Source of the DNA: Gordonia spumicola
GTDB lineage: Bacteria > Actinomycetota > Actinomycetes > Mycobacteriales > Mycobacteriaceae
Reading direction: 5' to 3'
NCBI RefSeq assembly: GCF_009932475.1
Contig: NZ_BJOV01000005.1
Location: 124,001-188,000, forward strand
DNA: 64,000 nucleotides
Shown: one piece after another, positions 20,970-31,043 of the stretch
Layout: each line of letters begins with the position of its first letter
How positions within the stretch are numbered: position 1 is the first letter of the stretch
Position numbers and translations under genes: made by a program
The notes under the pieces: model-generated
What the model saw: only the letters and a program-made list of their open reading frames with translations
Databases searched by the model: none
Told to the model about the DNA's origin: nothing

Positions 20970-22271
20970 TCACTTGGCGGCCTTGAAGCCTTCGGTCAGG
21001 TCGGCGAGGATGTCGTCGATGCCCTCGATGCCGACGGCCAGACGGACGAGACCGGGGGTGACGCCCGCGGCGAGCTGCTCCTCAGGGGTCAGCTGGCTGT
21101 GGGTGGTCGACGCCGGGTGGATCACCAGCGAGCGCACGTCGCCGATGTTGGCGACGTGGCTGTGCAGCGACAGCGCGTTCACGAACGCCTTGCCCGCGTC
21201 GACGCCGCCCTCGATCTCGAAGGCGACGATCGCGCCCTGGCCCTTGGGCAGGAGCTCCTGGCCGCGGTCGTAGTACGGCGACGACTTCAGGCCCGCGTAC
21301 GAGACCGAGGTGACCTGGTCGTTGGCCTCGAGGAACTCGGCGACCTTCTGCGCGTTGGACACGTGGCGCTCCACGCGCAGGCTCAGGGTCTCGATGCCCT
21401 GGGCCAGCAGGAACGCGTTGAACGGTGCGATCGCCGAACCGGTGTCACGGAGCAGCTGGATGCGTGCCTTGAGGGCGTATGCGGGGGCCCCGAGGTCGGC
21501 GATGACGACGCCGCCGTAGCTGGGGTCCGGGGTGGTGAAGCCGGGGAACAGGTCCTCGCCGTCACGCTGGACACGCCAGTCGAAGTTGCCGCCGTCGATG
21601 ATGACGCCGCCGATGGCGGTGCCGTGGCCGCCGATGTACTTGGTGGCCGAGTGGACGACGATGTTCGCGCCGTGCTCGATCGGGTTCAGCAGGTACGGCG
21701 TGGCGACGGTGTTGTCGACGACGAGCGGGAGGCCGTTGTCGTGAGCGACGCCCGCGACGCCCGCGATGTCGAGGATCTGGTTGTGCGGGTTGGAGATGGT
21801 CTCGGCGAACAGCGCGCGTGTGTTCGGGCGGATCGCGGCCTTCCACGACTCCAGGTCGTCGGGGTCGTCGACGAACGAGACCTCGATGCCGAACTTGGGC
21901 AGCGTGTAGTGGAAGAGGTTGTACGTGCCGCCGTAGATGCGGGGGCTCGACACGACGTGGCCGCCGGCCTCGACGATGTTCTGGATCGCGTAGGTCGTCG
22001 CGGCCTGGCCCGACGACACGAGCAGTGCCGCGACGCCGCCGCCGAGCGCGGCGAGGCGCTGTTCGACGGCGTCCTGCGTCGGATTCATGATGCGGGTGTA
22101 GATGTTGCCCGGCTCCGCCAGCGCGAACAGGTTCGCTGCGTGGTCGGTGTCGTCGAAGACGTACGACGTGGTCTGGTAGATCGGCAGAGCTCGTGCCTTG
22201 GTGGTGGAATCGACCACCTGACCGGCGTGAACCTGGTTGGTCTCGAAGCTCCAGTTGCTGGCGTCAGACAT
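20970..22271 (-). CDS. metY: O-acetylhomoserine sulfhydrylase
   Basis: 433 residues of the Cys/Met metabolism PLP-dependent family; converts O-acetylhomoserine plus sulfide to homocysteine. Signatures: YQTTSYVFDDTDHAANLFAL, IYTRIMNPTQ, the PLP-binding Lys in VVHSATKYIGGHG and SLGGAET-equivalent RVERHVSNA/ESLVIHPASTTHSQL-type segments near the C terminus (here RSLVIHPASTTHSQLT). First gene of the operon with metX; a SAM-IV riboswitch lies in its leader. Confidence 0.95.
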   Translation of the reverse strand: MSDASNWSFETNQVHAGQVVDSTTKARALPIYQTTSYVFDDTDHAANLFALAEPGNIYTRIMNPTQDAVEQRLAALGGGVAALLVSSGQAATTYAIQNIVEAGGHVVSSPRIYGGTYNLFHYTLPKFGIEVSFVDDPDDLESWKAAIRPNTRALFAETISNPHNQILDIAGVAGVAHDNGLPLVVDNTVATPYLLNPIEHGANIVVHSATKYIGGHGTAIGGVIIDGGNFDWRVQRDGEDLFPGFTTPDPSYGGVVIADLGAPAYALKARIQLLRDTGSAIAPFNAFLLAQGIETLSLRVERHVSNAQKVAEFLEANDQVTSVSYAGLKSSPYYDRGQELLPKGQGAIVAFEIEGGVDAGKAFVNALSLHSHVANIGDVRSLVIHPASTTHSQLTPEEQLAAGVTPGLVRLAVGIEGIDDILADLTEGFKAAK

Positions 22272-22339
22272 GGGACGTCATTCACTTTCTGTGGTCGGTC
22301 GGGCCGCGGCCCGGTATGTGGGTCCGACCGTCGGACCCG

Positions 22340-22455
22340 CGCTTGCATCACAGGGACGTGGCGTCCCCCCGTTGCCAGGTCATCACCCGGAGCACCCCAC
22401 CGCGGAGGAGGGTTGCCGACCAGCGAGCCGGGGCTTGTCGCTGATGCTCATGACC
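22340..22455 (-). ncRNA. SAM-IV riboswitch in the metY leader
   Basis: On the minus strand the leader has P1 arms GGTCATGAGC (5', from 22455) and GGTGATGACC (3', to about 22378). Between them lie CAGCGACAAGCCCCGGCTCGC, split here as CAGCGACAAGCCCCGG and CTCGCTGG, then the conserved GGCAACCCTCC and GGTGGGGTGC core. This is the actinobacterial SAM-IV/SAM-I-like pattern. A perfect palindromic stem (GGGTCCGAC/GTCGGACCC, about 22320-22338) and a GGGCCGCGGCCC element between aptamer and ATG could form the expression platform. High S-adenosylmethionine should repress metY-metX. Confidence 0.85.
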
Positions 22456-22636
22456 TGCTGCACAGGATATATCACCGGTGCGCGGGGTCGGGTACGGCCG
22501 GAACGGCGGGGAGCAAAACTCTTCTCTTGTCGGACCCGGCTGTGTTAGGGCCGCGCGCTGCCGGGTCCGTGTCGTGCGGTCGGGCGGGGCGGTGGCCGCA
22601 CAATCCGGGTATCGTCGTCCGAACGGACTAACGGAA

Positions 22637-22655
22637 GTAGGATAGGCGAACCTAA
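22637..22655 (+). promoter_or_regulatory. IdeR/DtxR-type iron box
   Basis: GTAGGATAGGCGAACCTAA matches the mycobacterial IdeR consensus TTAGGTTAGGCTAACCTAA at 16 of 19 positions. It lies between the metY leader and the secreted hydrolase gene that starts at 22789, 134 bases upstream of the latter. Iron-dependent control of that gene is suggested. The rest of 22456-22788 shows only a small CGAAAT-C-ATTTCG palindrome. Confidence 0.6.
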
Positions 22656-22788
22656 CTCATAAGAAGAGGAAAACGTCAAGGAACGAAATCATTTCGAGTT
22701 GATGACTTACGGTTTCAACTGGGACAACTCTGTGCCATAAACCCGATCTGGCTGTGCGATCACCAGTCGGGTACCTGAGAATTTCCTG

Positions 22789-24120
22789 GTGATCAAGCGC
22801 TCCCTCCCCCACGTTCTCCTCTCGTTCTCGGCACTGGCCGCGATCCTCCCGCTCGCACCGGGCACGGCCAACGCCGACAGCTGCGGCAACGGCGCGGCTA
22901 TCGTCGTCGCCGGGACCAACGCGCCGCGCAACGCCCACGGCATCCCCGTCGGCGGCGTCACCGGCGTCGGCTCCCGCTACAAGAGCGACGGCTACCAGGT
23001 GCAGTACGTCAACTACCCGACGTCGCTGTGGCCCCTCGGTCCCATCAGCTACGACGACGACGTCGCGCTCGGCAAGGCCGCGACCGAACACGCGATCAGC
23101 GCATACCAGCAGCGCTGCCCCGGAAAGCCGATCGTCGTGTCCGGCTACTCGCAGGGCGCCCGCGTGGCGGGCGACGTGCTGTCCGACGTCGCGAACGGCC
23201 GCCAGAAGGGCGCGCCCATCACCGCCAAGGGACTGTCCGGCGAGCTCTACTCCGATCCGCGCCGAGTCGGGCGCCCCGACAGCACCGGCGTCGAGAACGC
23301 CCTGATCGGCCTCATCCCCGGGCTGACGATGTCCGGGCCGCGCGACGGCGGCTTCGGGACCATCCCCGTCAAGCAGGTCTGCACCGAGGGCGACGGCATC
23401 TGCGACGTCCCGGACCCGCTGTACGACCCGATCGGCGCCGCCGACGCGTTCCTCGGCTACTTCCTCAAGCACGGGTACTACCCGGGTCGGATGAACCACG
23501 ACCCGGCCGACAAGGCCAAGTGGGGCGACATGGACTGTGTCGACCAGGGCGACACCGCCGACTGCGTGACCCCGCTCCCGTCGTCCACGTCGATGCTCGC
23601 CCGCGCCGAGCAGGCGATCACCGGTCAGAACGTGATCTTCGGCGACGCGGCCGCGGTGGTGGACGACCGCACTCCGCTCGACCTCGCGCCGGGCGTGACC
23701 ATCGCGTCGCTGCGGCCGTTCATCGGCGGCGGCCCCGACTCGTCGAGCGGCAACCTGTCGATCGGCGCCGAAGCGGTCATCGCGGGCGCGGTCGGCGTCC
23801 AGGTGGAGCGCAACTGGGGGCAGCACAACGACCTCACCGTCGGAGTGGACCTCGGGCTTGGCATGACCGACAACCCGGCGGTGCCGGACGCACTGATCCC
23901 CGACACGCGTCTGCTCCACGTCGAGGCGACGGTCCCGATGACCGACACGCGCAAGCAGCTGTACGCGGCCCTGATGGGCCAGGACGCGCCGACGAGCTCG
24001 GCCCTAGCCGCGCAGGCCCCGATCACGCCGCCGTCGCTCACCGTCCAGCTGGTGCCGAAGAAGGCCGCGGAGGACGTGCAGCCGGTCCCCGCGGACAAGC
24101 AGGTCTCCGAGGCTCGGTAG
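22789..24120 (+). CDS. Secreted cutinase/PE-PPE-domain serine hydrolase
   Basis: 443 residues from GTG 22789. A signal peptide (basic start, hydrophobic LLSFSALAAILPLAP, cleavage near ANA-DS) is followed by a PE-PPE/cutinase-type alpha/beta hydrolase with the nucleophile elbow SGYSQGARVAGDVL (Ser about 121). The segment after it, about 150-250, has DPRRVGRPD and DVPDPLYDPIGAADAF, as in mycobacterial PE-PPE domain proteins; a likely catalytic His occurs in LKHGYYPG. The C-terminal 200 residues are a separate beta-rich extension. Acts outside the cell on esters, possibly cell-envelope lipids. An iron box lies upstream. Confidence 0.8.
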   Translation: MIKRSLPHVLLSFSALAAILPLAPGTANADSCGNGAAIVVAGTNAPRNAHGIPVGGVTGVGSRYKSDGYQVQYVNYPTSLWPLGPISYDDDVALGKAATEHAISAYQQRCPGKPIVVSGYSQGARVAGDVLSDVANGRQKGAPITAKGLSGELYSDPRRVGRPDSTGVENALIGLIPGLTMSGPRDGGFGTIPVKQVCTEGDGICDVPDPLYDPIGAADAFLGYFLKHGYYPGRMNHDPADKAKWGDMDCVDQGDTADCVTPLPSSTSMLARAEQAITGQNVIFGDAAAVVDDRTPLDLAPGVTIASLRPFIGGGPDSSSGNLSIGAEAVIAGAVGVQVERNWGQHNDLTVGVDLGLGMTDNPAVPDALIPDTRLLHVEATVPMTDTRKQLYAALMGQDAPTSSALAAQAPITPPSLTVQLVPKKAAEDVQPVPADKQVSEAR

Positions 24121-24810
24121 TCACATCACCCAGTCGCCGAGCAGATAGCCGAGAGCCAGGGCCGCCACTCCGATCGTCAGCGATCGGATGGCGGTCCTGA
24201 GCACGTTCGCGTACCCGCGGCGAGCGATGACGACCGATGTCGCCGCGAGAGACACGAGCGACACGGCGATCGTGGCCTCGCTGCGCCAGGGGAGAGGGAC
24301 CGTCACCATCGCCACCACGGGCAACGCGGCGCCGAACAGGAACGCCAGACCCGCGGTGACCGCCTCGCGCCACGCGTCGCCGGGCGAGGTCAGCTCCCGG
24401 ATGCCGTACTCGATCTCCAACTGCGCCGACAGCGCGTCGGCGTCCGACAGTTCCGTCGCCACCAGCATGGACGTCTCGGGGCTCACGCCCTTCGCTTCGA
24501 ACCACGACGCGAGTTCGACGACCTCCTCGTCCGGGGTCAGCTCGAGGAGTCGCTGCTCGCGCTCGACCGTCGCCTGTTGGGCCTCGCGGTGCGACATCGC
24601 CTCGCCCAACTGGACGCCGAACACCGCGAACGCCCCCATCAGCGCCGAGATCACCAAGACGGCGAACGACGTCGGGCCGCTCATCTCGGCTCCGGCCAGA
24701 CCCAGTCCGGTACCGGCCAACGCGATGATCCCGTCGTTGACGTCGGTGAGCCGATCGCGGAGATCGCCCGGATCGGCCTCCGCCCACCAGCGTGTGAGTG
24801 CATTGGGCAT
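24121..24810 (-). CDS. VIT1/CCC1-family membrane protein
   Basis: 229 residues. The start DLRDRLTDVNDGIIALAGTG and GLGLAGA match the first helix of the vacuolar iron transporter family (D-V-N-D-G-I). Four further membrane segments follow, with a charged helical loop (about 75-140; HREAQQATVEREQRLLELTP) that in family members binds metal. It probably moves Fe2+ or Mn2+ across the membrane. Adjacent to a gene with an upstream iron box, which fits a metal theme but proves nothing. Convergent with the secreted hydrolase gene. Confidence 0.85.
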   Translation of the reverse strand: MPNALTRWWAEADPGDLRDRLTDVNDGIIALAGTGLGLAGAEMSGPTSFAVLVISALMGAFAVFGVQLGEAMSHREAQQATVEREQRLLELTPDEEVVELASWFEAKGVSPETSMLVATELSDADALSAQLEIEYGIRELTSPGDAWREAVTAGLAFLFGAALPVVAMVTVPLPWRSEATIAVSLVSLAATSVVIARRGYANVLRTAIRSLTIGVAALALGYLLGDWVM

Positions 24811-24903
24811 CAGAGCAGAATAGTCCGGTCGGACCGTCTTCCGTGACGGGATTCACCCCGCGGAACGGGAAGGCGACGGCGCCGCGCCGACGTTGTTCAC
24901 CTC

Positions 24904-26151
24904 GTGCAGGAGACTCCGATCGACCTCGAGACCGCTGCCGTCGTCCCCAGGCAGGAGGACCGGCCTCGGCCGAATCTGCTGTGGATCGTGCTGGTCCTCG
25001 CGCTCGGCGGCTTCGGCATCGGCACCACCGAGTTCGTGGCGATGGGCCTGCTCCCGAACATCGCGGGTGATCTGGATGTCACGGAGTCGACGGCGAGCTA
25101 CCTGATCTCCGCCTATGCGCTCGGTGTGGTCGTCGGAGCGCCGGTGATCGCGGTCCTCGCGGCGCGGATGTCCCGGCGGACACTGCTGATCACGCTCATG
25201 GTGGCCTTCACCGCGGGCAATGCGTTGAGTCTGGTCGCGCCGTCGTTCGGCACACTGATCGTCGCCCGCTTCGTCGCGGGTCTGCCGCACGGGGCCTACT
25301 TCGGCGTCGCCGCGCTGGTCGCGGCCCACGTCGCCGGTCCGGGGCGTCGAGCGCGAGCCGTCGGGCAGGTGATGCTCGGGCTGTCGGTCGCCAACGTCGT
25401 CGGCGTCCCGGTCGCGACCTGGCTCGGTCAGCATCTGGGCTGGCGTGCCGCGGTGGCCCTGGTCGTGGTGGTCGGCGCGGTCACCGTCGTCTCCCTGTGG
25501 CGAGTGCTGCCCGCACTCGACGACATGGTCACCACCGACCCGCGCACCGAACTCGCGGGCCTCGCCAGCCTCCAGATCTGGTTGACGCTGCTCGTCGGCA
25601 TGATCGGCTTCGGCGGCTTCTTCGCCTTCTACACGTTCCTCAACTCGGCGTTGACCTCGCTCGGCGGGCTCGCCGAGTCGGCCGTGCCGATCGCGCTCAT
25701 GCTGTTCGGGCTCGGGATGGTCGCGGGCAACATCGTCGGCGGACGGCTCGCCGACCGCTTCGGCGACATCGCGGTCGGCGTCGGGCTCGCGGGCGCCGCG
25801 ATCACCTTGCTCGTGTTCGCCGCCGTCGTGACTAGCGGTTGGCCCGCCGTCGGCGTCGCGTTCGCGGTCGGCATGACCGGATCCAGCGCCATCCCCGGCC
25901 TCCAGACCCGACTCATGGACGTCTCGAACGACGCGCAGACCATCGCCGCCGCCCTGAATCATTCGGCGCTCAACGTCGCGAACGCGCTCGGCGCCTGGCT
26001 CGGCGGCGTCGTCGTCGCCGCCGGACTCGGCTACCGGGCGCCGTCACTGGTCGGAGCAGCGTTCGGCGTCGCGGGCGTGATCGTCCTCGTGGTCGCGGTC
26101 GTCACCGCCCGACGGACGATGTCGGACCCCGCCGATAGGCTTGCCGCGTGA
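24904..26151 (+). CDS. MFS transporter (AraJ/CmlA-like exporter)
   Basis: 415 residues from GTG 24904. Twelve hydrophobic segments; the first helix FGIGTTEFVAMGLLPNIAGD is typical of the DHA1 subgroup containing AraJ, YdhP and chloramphenicol exporters. The loop 2-3 motif is reduced to RMSRRTLLI and motif C-like PHGAYFGVAALVAA follows. It probably exports a small amphipathic compound. Its stop overlaps the GTG of the exonuclease gene (GTGA). Confidence 0.9.
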   Translation: MQETPIDLETAAVVPRQEDRPRPNLLWIVLVLALGGFGIGTTEFVAMGLLPNIAGDLDVTESTASYLISAYALGVVVGAPVIAVLAARMSRRTLLITLMVAFTAGNALSLVAPSFGTLIVARFVAGLPHGAYFGVAALVAAHVAGPGRRARAVGQVMLGLSVANVVGVPVATWLGQHLGWRAAVALVVVVGAVTVVSLWRVLPALDDMVTTDPRTELAGLASLQIWLTLLVGMIGFGGFFAFYTFLNSALTSLGGLAESAVPIALMLFGLGMVAGNIVGGRLADRFGDIAVGVGLAGAAITLLVFAAVVTSGWPAVGVAFAVGMTGSSAIPGLQTRLMDVSNDAQTIAAALNHSALNVANALGAWLGGVVVAAGLGYRAPSLVGAAFGVAGVIVLVVAVVTARRTMSDPADRLAA

Positions 26152-26990
26152 CTTCCGAATTCTCCATCACGACCGTCAACGTCAACGGCATCCGCGCCAG
26201 CGTCAAGCAGCGCAACGAGAACAACCCCGGCATGCTGCCGTGGCTCGCCGACCACGCCCCCGACGTGGTCCTGATGCAGGAGATCCGGGCTACCGAGGCG
26301 ATCACCCGCAAGGCGCTCGGACCGGTGCTCGACGCGGGCTGGCACCTGACGATGACCGAGTCGAACGTGAAGGGCCGCGCGGGCGTGGGAGTCTTGACTC
26401 GCGTGGAGCCGTCGGCCGTCCGCATCGGATTCGGGAGCGACGAGTTCGACCCGTCCGGCCGGTACCTGGAGGCCGACGTCGACCTCGGCGGCTCGACGGT
26501 CACCGTCGCCAGCCTGTACCTGCCGTCCGGCGCGGCGCTCACGGACGACCCGAAGGACGTCGAGAAGTACGAGGAGAAGGTTCGCTTCCTCGACGAGTTC
26601 GGGCCGTACCTCGACAAGCTCGTCGGCGCCGACGACCAGGTGGTCGTCGCGGGCGACTGGAACATCGCGCACACTGAACGCGACATCAAGAACTGGAAGG
26701 GCAACCTGAAGAACTCGGGTTTCCTCCCGCACGAGCGAGCCTGGGTCGGATCACGCATCGACTCCGGCTGGGTCGACGTCGCGCGTGTCCACCACGGCGA
26801 CGTCGACGGCCCGTACGCGTGGTGGTCGTGGCGCGGCAAGGCCTTCGACAACGACTCCGGGTGGCGCATCGACTATCACCTCGCGACCCCGGCGCTCGCC
26901 GCGCGGCTCACCGGCACGCACGTCCATCGTGCCGACGCGTACGACCGCCGCTGGTCCGACCACGCCCCCGTCACGGCCGAGTTCGCCTAG
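26148..26990 (+). CDS. xthA: Exodeoxyribonuclease III / AP endonuclease
   Basis: 280 residues of the EEP (endonuclease/exonuclease/phosphatase) family. TTVNVNGIRAS near the N terminus, LMQEIRATE with the metal-binding Glu, VVVAGDWNIAHTERDIKNWK with the D-x-N pair, and the C-terminal WRIDYHLATP and RRWSDHAPVTAEF (catalytic Asp-His) are all present. The enzyme cleaves at abasic sites and trims 3' ends in base-excision repair. Starts at GTG overlapping the upstream stop. Confidence 0.93.
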   Translation: MTSEFSITTVNVNGIRASVKQRNENNPGMLPWLADHAPDVVLMQEIRATEAITRKALGPVLDAGWHLTMTESNVKGRAGVGVLTRVEPSAVRIGFGSDEFDPSGRYLEADVDLGGSTVTVASLYLPSGAALTDDPKDVEKYEEKVRFLDEFGPYLDKLVGADDQVVVAGDWNIAHTERDIKNWKGNLKNSGFLPHERAWVGSRIDSGWVDVARVHHGDVDGPYAWWSWRGKAFDNDSGWRIDYHLATPALAARLTGTHVHRADAYDRRWSDHAPVTAEFA

Positions 26991-27697
26991 CTCCCGATTC
27001 CTCCGCCGATGCCGCCGAGGATGCCCTTGATGATGCTCGAGACCGTGTTCTCGATGATGCTCTCGGTGGATCCGCTGCTCGACAGGTCGGCTCCGACGCT
27101 GCCGATCGCCTCGCCGGGGGAGATGACGCGGGTCAGGAAGCACGCGGTGAGGCCGGGCAGCTTGTTGCCGACGCCGACGGTCCCCGTCACCTCGATCCCG
27201 CCGCTGGTGACGGTCTGACCGGGGATGCTGAACGTCGGCATCGGGTACGTGAACTTCACGGTCGCGGGGTTGCTGGCGTTGACGAACCAGCCCGTCGTCG
27301 ACACCTGCCAGCCCGAACCGGCCGCGGTCACCGGGACCTCGACGGTCTTGCGTCCGCCGATGGCGAAATACACAGTGGCCTTCGCCGTCGGCTTGGCGAA
27401 GCCCGCGGGCGGGATGTCGGTGACCGACTGGACGTAGGGATTGCCGATGCCGGTGGTGCCGACGTCGATCGTGTAGGTGACGGTGGCGCCCGCGCCTGCG
27501 GTCTGTGTCACGGACTTCGCGTACGTGTGGGTCACGCCGAGCCCGGCGTCCTTCGTCGCGCGGCTCGACGCATCGCACGTCGCCGCGTCGGAGACACCGG
27601 CGGAATGAGCCGCGGCGCCGGTGAAACCGGCACCGACGAGTACAGCGGCCGACAGCAGTGCGGCGAGACGAGAAGCGGAAGGCGATCGGCGAGTCAT
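26987..27697 (-). CDS. Secreted protein, paralogue 1 of a pair flanking trpS
   Basis: 236 residues with a clear signal peptide (MTRRSPSASRLAALLSAAVL, cleavage near AAA). The mature part is beta-rich with two cysteines and shares GNPYVQSVTDIPP, a W-x-(V/I)-S-x-TGW segment, a V-TSGG motif and a LTAC-x-x-x-R-x-x-x-x-GEA block with the product of 30067-30849. The glycine-rich end (IIKGILGGIGGGIGS) is unusual. Codes for an exported protein of unknown function; the closest analogy is a set of hypothetical proteins in mycolic-acid bacteria. Convergent with xthA. Confidence 0.75.
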   Translation of the reverse strand: MTRRSPSASRLAALLSAAVLVGAGFTGAAAHSAGVSDAATCDASSRATKDAGLGVTHTYAKSVTQTAGAGATVTYTIDVGTTGIGNPYVQSVTDIPPAGFAKPTAKATVYFAIGGRKTVEVPVTAAGSGWQVSTTGWFVNASNPATVKFTYPMPTFSIPGQTVTSGGIEVTGTVGVGNKLPGLTACFLTRVISPGEAIGSVGADLSSSGSTESIIENTVSSIIKGILGGIGGGIGS

Positions 27698-27804
27698 GTC
27701 CGGAATCTAACGTCGATTTGTCTCATTCTGGCGGTCGACCAGGCGATCGGGCACAGATCGAGCGTCGCCTGTCACGCATCGGGAATCGGCTTGTACGCAT
27801 CTGA

Positions 27805-28839
<1,035 letters not shown>

Positions 28840-28856
28840 CCGACCCCGAGGAATGT

Positions 28857-29915
28857 GTGGACCGGATCAAAGCACTCGCCGCAGACCTTCCAGCCCGGCT
28901 GGAGCGACTCAAGGCGAGGTGGCCGTTCCTCGCTCACGTGATGGGCATGGTCGATCACTACACGGCTCGTCGCGGCAACACGTATGCCGCGGCCATCAGC
29001 TTCATCGGGATACTGTCGCTCGTACCGGTGCTGATGGTGTCGTTCGCCGTCGCCGCGTTCATCCTCGCCCGTCAGCCGGAGGTGATCGACCAGATAACCG
29101 ATGCGGTCACGAAGAAGGCTCCCGGTCAGTTGGGCAGGCAGCTGAACGAGGTGATCGACTCGGCGATCGCGTCCCGCCGCACCGTCGGTGTCGTCGGCCT
29201 CGTCAGCGCGGCGTTCACCGGCCTCGGCTGGATGGCGCTCGTCCGCAACGCGCTCAGTGAGATGTGGGGCGGACGCCTCAAACGCAGCGCAGTCCTCGGC
29301 AAGGTGTACGACCTCGGGATGTTCGTCGGCATGGGCGTCATGTTCGTCGCGACGATCGGTCTGACGGTCGTCACGACCGGCCCGATCGGCACGACGGTCC
29401 TCGAGTTCATCGGCATCGACGACACCGCCTGGGGGCGACTCCTGCTGCGTGTGGTGTCGATCGCGGTGTCGCTGGCCGCGACATGGGTCCTGTTCATCGT
29501 CGTCCTGTCGCAGATGCCGCTCCAGTCGATTCCGGTCCGGGCGGTGGCGACGTCCGCGTTGGCGATCGCGGTCGCCTTCGAAGTGCTCAAGTCGCTCGGC
29601 GCCATCTACCTCACCGCGGTCCTCGGCAGTCCCGCGGGCGCCGCCTTCGGCCCGATCCTCGGTGTCATGGTGTTCGCGTACCTCGCGTCCCGCATCGTCC
29701 TGTACGGCGCGGCATGGGCGGCGTCCGACCCGAGGCACGCCGACCTGCTGACAGCCGACGAGATGGAGGGCGACGAAGACGTGGAGAAGGGTCCGGTGTA
29801 TCTCGCGCCCGTCTACGAGGTGGCCCGCACGCCGTCCACTCGGCAACTCGTCACCGCTGCGGGGATCGGCGCGGCTGTCGCCGCCGCAGCGTCGCGGATT
29901 CGCCGGAAGTCGTAG
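28857..29915 (+). CDS. YhjD/YihY-family inner membrane protein
   Basis: 352 residues from GTG 28857. The family (once called ribonuclease BN) is recognised by the N-terminal YTARRGNTYAAAISFIGIL segment and about six membrane helices to residue 300, including VVGLVSAAFTGLGWMALVRN and GVMVFAYLASRIVLYGAAW. The cytosolic C-terminal tail is acidic then basic. Role unproven; E. coli YhjD has been linked to lipid A export suppression, which does not apply directly here. Likely cotranscribed with trpS. Confidence 0.88.
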   Translation: MDRIKALAADLPARLERLKARWPFLAHVMGMVDHYTARRGNTYAAAISFIGILSLVPVLMVSFAVAAFILARQPEVIDQITDAVTKKAPGQLGRQLNEVIDSAIASRRTVGVVGLVSAAFTGLGWMALVRNALSEMWGGRLKRSAVLGKVYDLGMFVGMGVMFVATIGLTVVTTGPIGTTVLEFIGIDDTAWGRLLLRVVSIAVSLAATWVLFIVVLSQMPLQSIPVRAVATSALAIAVAFEVLKSLGAIYLTAVLGSPAGAAFGPILGVMVFAYLASRIVLYGAAWAASDPRHADLLTADEMEGDEDVEKGPVYLAPVYEVARTPSTRQLVTAAGIGAAVAAAASRIRRKS

Positions 29916-29932
29916 CTTCCCCCAGTGCATGA

Positions 29933-29972
29933 CGGTGTCCCCGTCTGACCTTGGTCAGGCGGGGTACGGCAC
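29933..29972 (-). pseudogene. 3'-end relic of a 13E12-type HNH gene (repeat copy 1)
   Basis: GACGGTGTCCCCGTCTGACC and the bases following up to GTACGGCACC are nearly identical to 53306-53347, the 3' end and terminator of the HNH gene there. On the minus strand the short frame reads RVPEGPDGVPYPA then stop, resembling the intact gene's C terminus (PPGTDVVRYPA). It looks like the remnant of a lost copy, and the hairpin (CCCCGTCTGACC/GGTCAGGCGGGG) may still terminate transcription. Confidence 0.55.
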
Positions 29973-30008
29973 CCCATCCGGGCCTTCCGGAACGCGGAAC
30001 CGCCAACG

Positions 30009-30049
30009 ACGAAGGCTCGCCCCGCGCACTGCGCGGGGCGAGCCTTCGT
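30009..30049. terminator. Bidirectional terminator, 19-bp perfect stem
   Basis: Arms 30009-30027 and 30031-30049 pair perfectly around the loop ACT, between the convergent YhjD-like and secreted-protein genes. Confidence 0.85.
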
Positions 30050-30066
30050 GTCGGTAGTCGGGGTGG

Positions 30067-30849
30067 CTACTTCTTGCCGTCGTCCTTCTTCTCGCCGCCG
30101 CCGAGGCCGCCGATCAGGCCGGGGATGATGTCGACGAGCGAACCGGTGCTCGAGAGCTGGCCTTCCTTGGAGCCGAGGCCCGCGGAGTCGAGGCTGCCGA
30201 GGACGGCCTCGCCTGCGTTGGGGGCCCGGACGGTGGTGCAGGCCGTGAGCTGGCCCATCTCGACGTAGCCGAGCGGGGGCGCCGGGGTGGCCTGGAAGGT
30301 CGCACCGCCGCTGGTGACCTGCTTGCCCGCGATGTAGCTGGCAGGCGGTGCGTAGCTGAACTCGGCGGTGAACGACTGTCCGGAGAACACGGCCCAACCG
30401 GTGTGGCTGATCTTCCAGCTGATGCCGTCCTTGAGGACCGAGTTCGGCGGGATCACGGTCTCGTTGATGAGCTTTCCGAAGGCTCCGCCGCCGCCGATGA
30501 TGCCGCCGACCATGGTGAACGCCTTGACCTTGACGGTCGGCTTCACATCCCGAAGTTCCTTCGGCGGGATGTCCCAGACGCCCTGGACGTAGGGGTTGCC
30601 GATGCTGTTGGTCGTCAGTGAGAGCGAGTAGACGAGGGGCTGGCCCTGTCCGACCTCTTTCGGAATCGACTTCGTGAAGGCGTAGTCGACGATGAGCGTC
30701 TTCTTGACGGTGGTCTCGTTATTACAGGTCGCGGCGCCGGCGTCGCCGACGACTCCGGGAAGGGCCGGCACGGCGGTGAGGCCTGCGCCGACGACGGCGG
30801 CAGCGGCGGCGATCGTCGCCAGGCGGCGGCGCATGGGGGCATGGGTCAT
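30067..30849 (-). CDS. Secreted protein, paralogue 2
   Basis: 260 residues with a signal peptide (MRRRLATIAAAAAVVGAGLT; cleavage near AGA). Shares with the 26987-27697 product the SIGNPYVQGVWDIPP segment, SWKISHTGWAVFSG, a VTSGG motif and LTACTTVRAPNAGEAV; two conserved cysteines probably pair. An extra glycine-rich loop (MVGGIIGGGGAFGKL) and a Lys/Asp-rich tail distinguish it. A domain family of secreted, beta-sandwich-like proteins is suggested; function unknown. Confidence 0.75.
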   Translation of the reverse strand: MTHAPMRRRLATIAAAAAVVGAGLTAVPALPGVVGDAGAATCNNETTVKKTLIVDYAFTKSIPKEVGQGQPLVYSLSLTTNSIGNPYVQGVWDIPPKELRDVKPTVKVKAFTMVGGIIGGGGAFGKLINETVIPPNSVLKDGISWKISHTGWAVFSGQSFTAEFSYAPPASYIAGKQVTSGGATFQATPAPPLGYVEMGQLTACTTVRAPNAGEAVLGSLDSAGLGSKEGQLSSTGSLVDIIPGLIGGLGGGEKKDDGKK

Positions 30850-31043
30850 CGGGAGTGCTCCGTTTCGCGGATGACGTGGACTCTGGGAGGGAGTGGTGAC
30901 GGCCGCACGGCCATGTCACGTGTGTGAAACATAGCACTCTGGATCGATTGATCGGTTTGCTGGCGCGTTCCTCGGCACGATTCGATCCATCATTTCCGAC
31001 ATATCGACGTCCGCCCAGCCCGCAGGGCACGGATTTGACGCGG

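Noticed and set aside
20622..22631. A 669-residue plus-strand frame
   Set aside because: It runs antisense to metY and has the Val/Gly/Asp/Arg composition typical of shadows in high-GC DNA.
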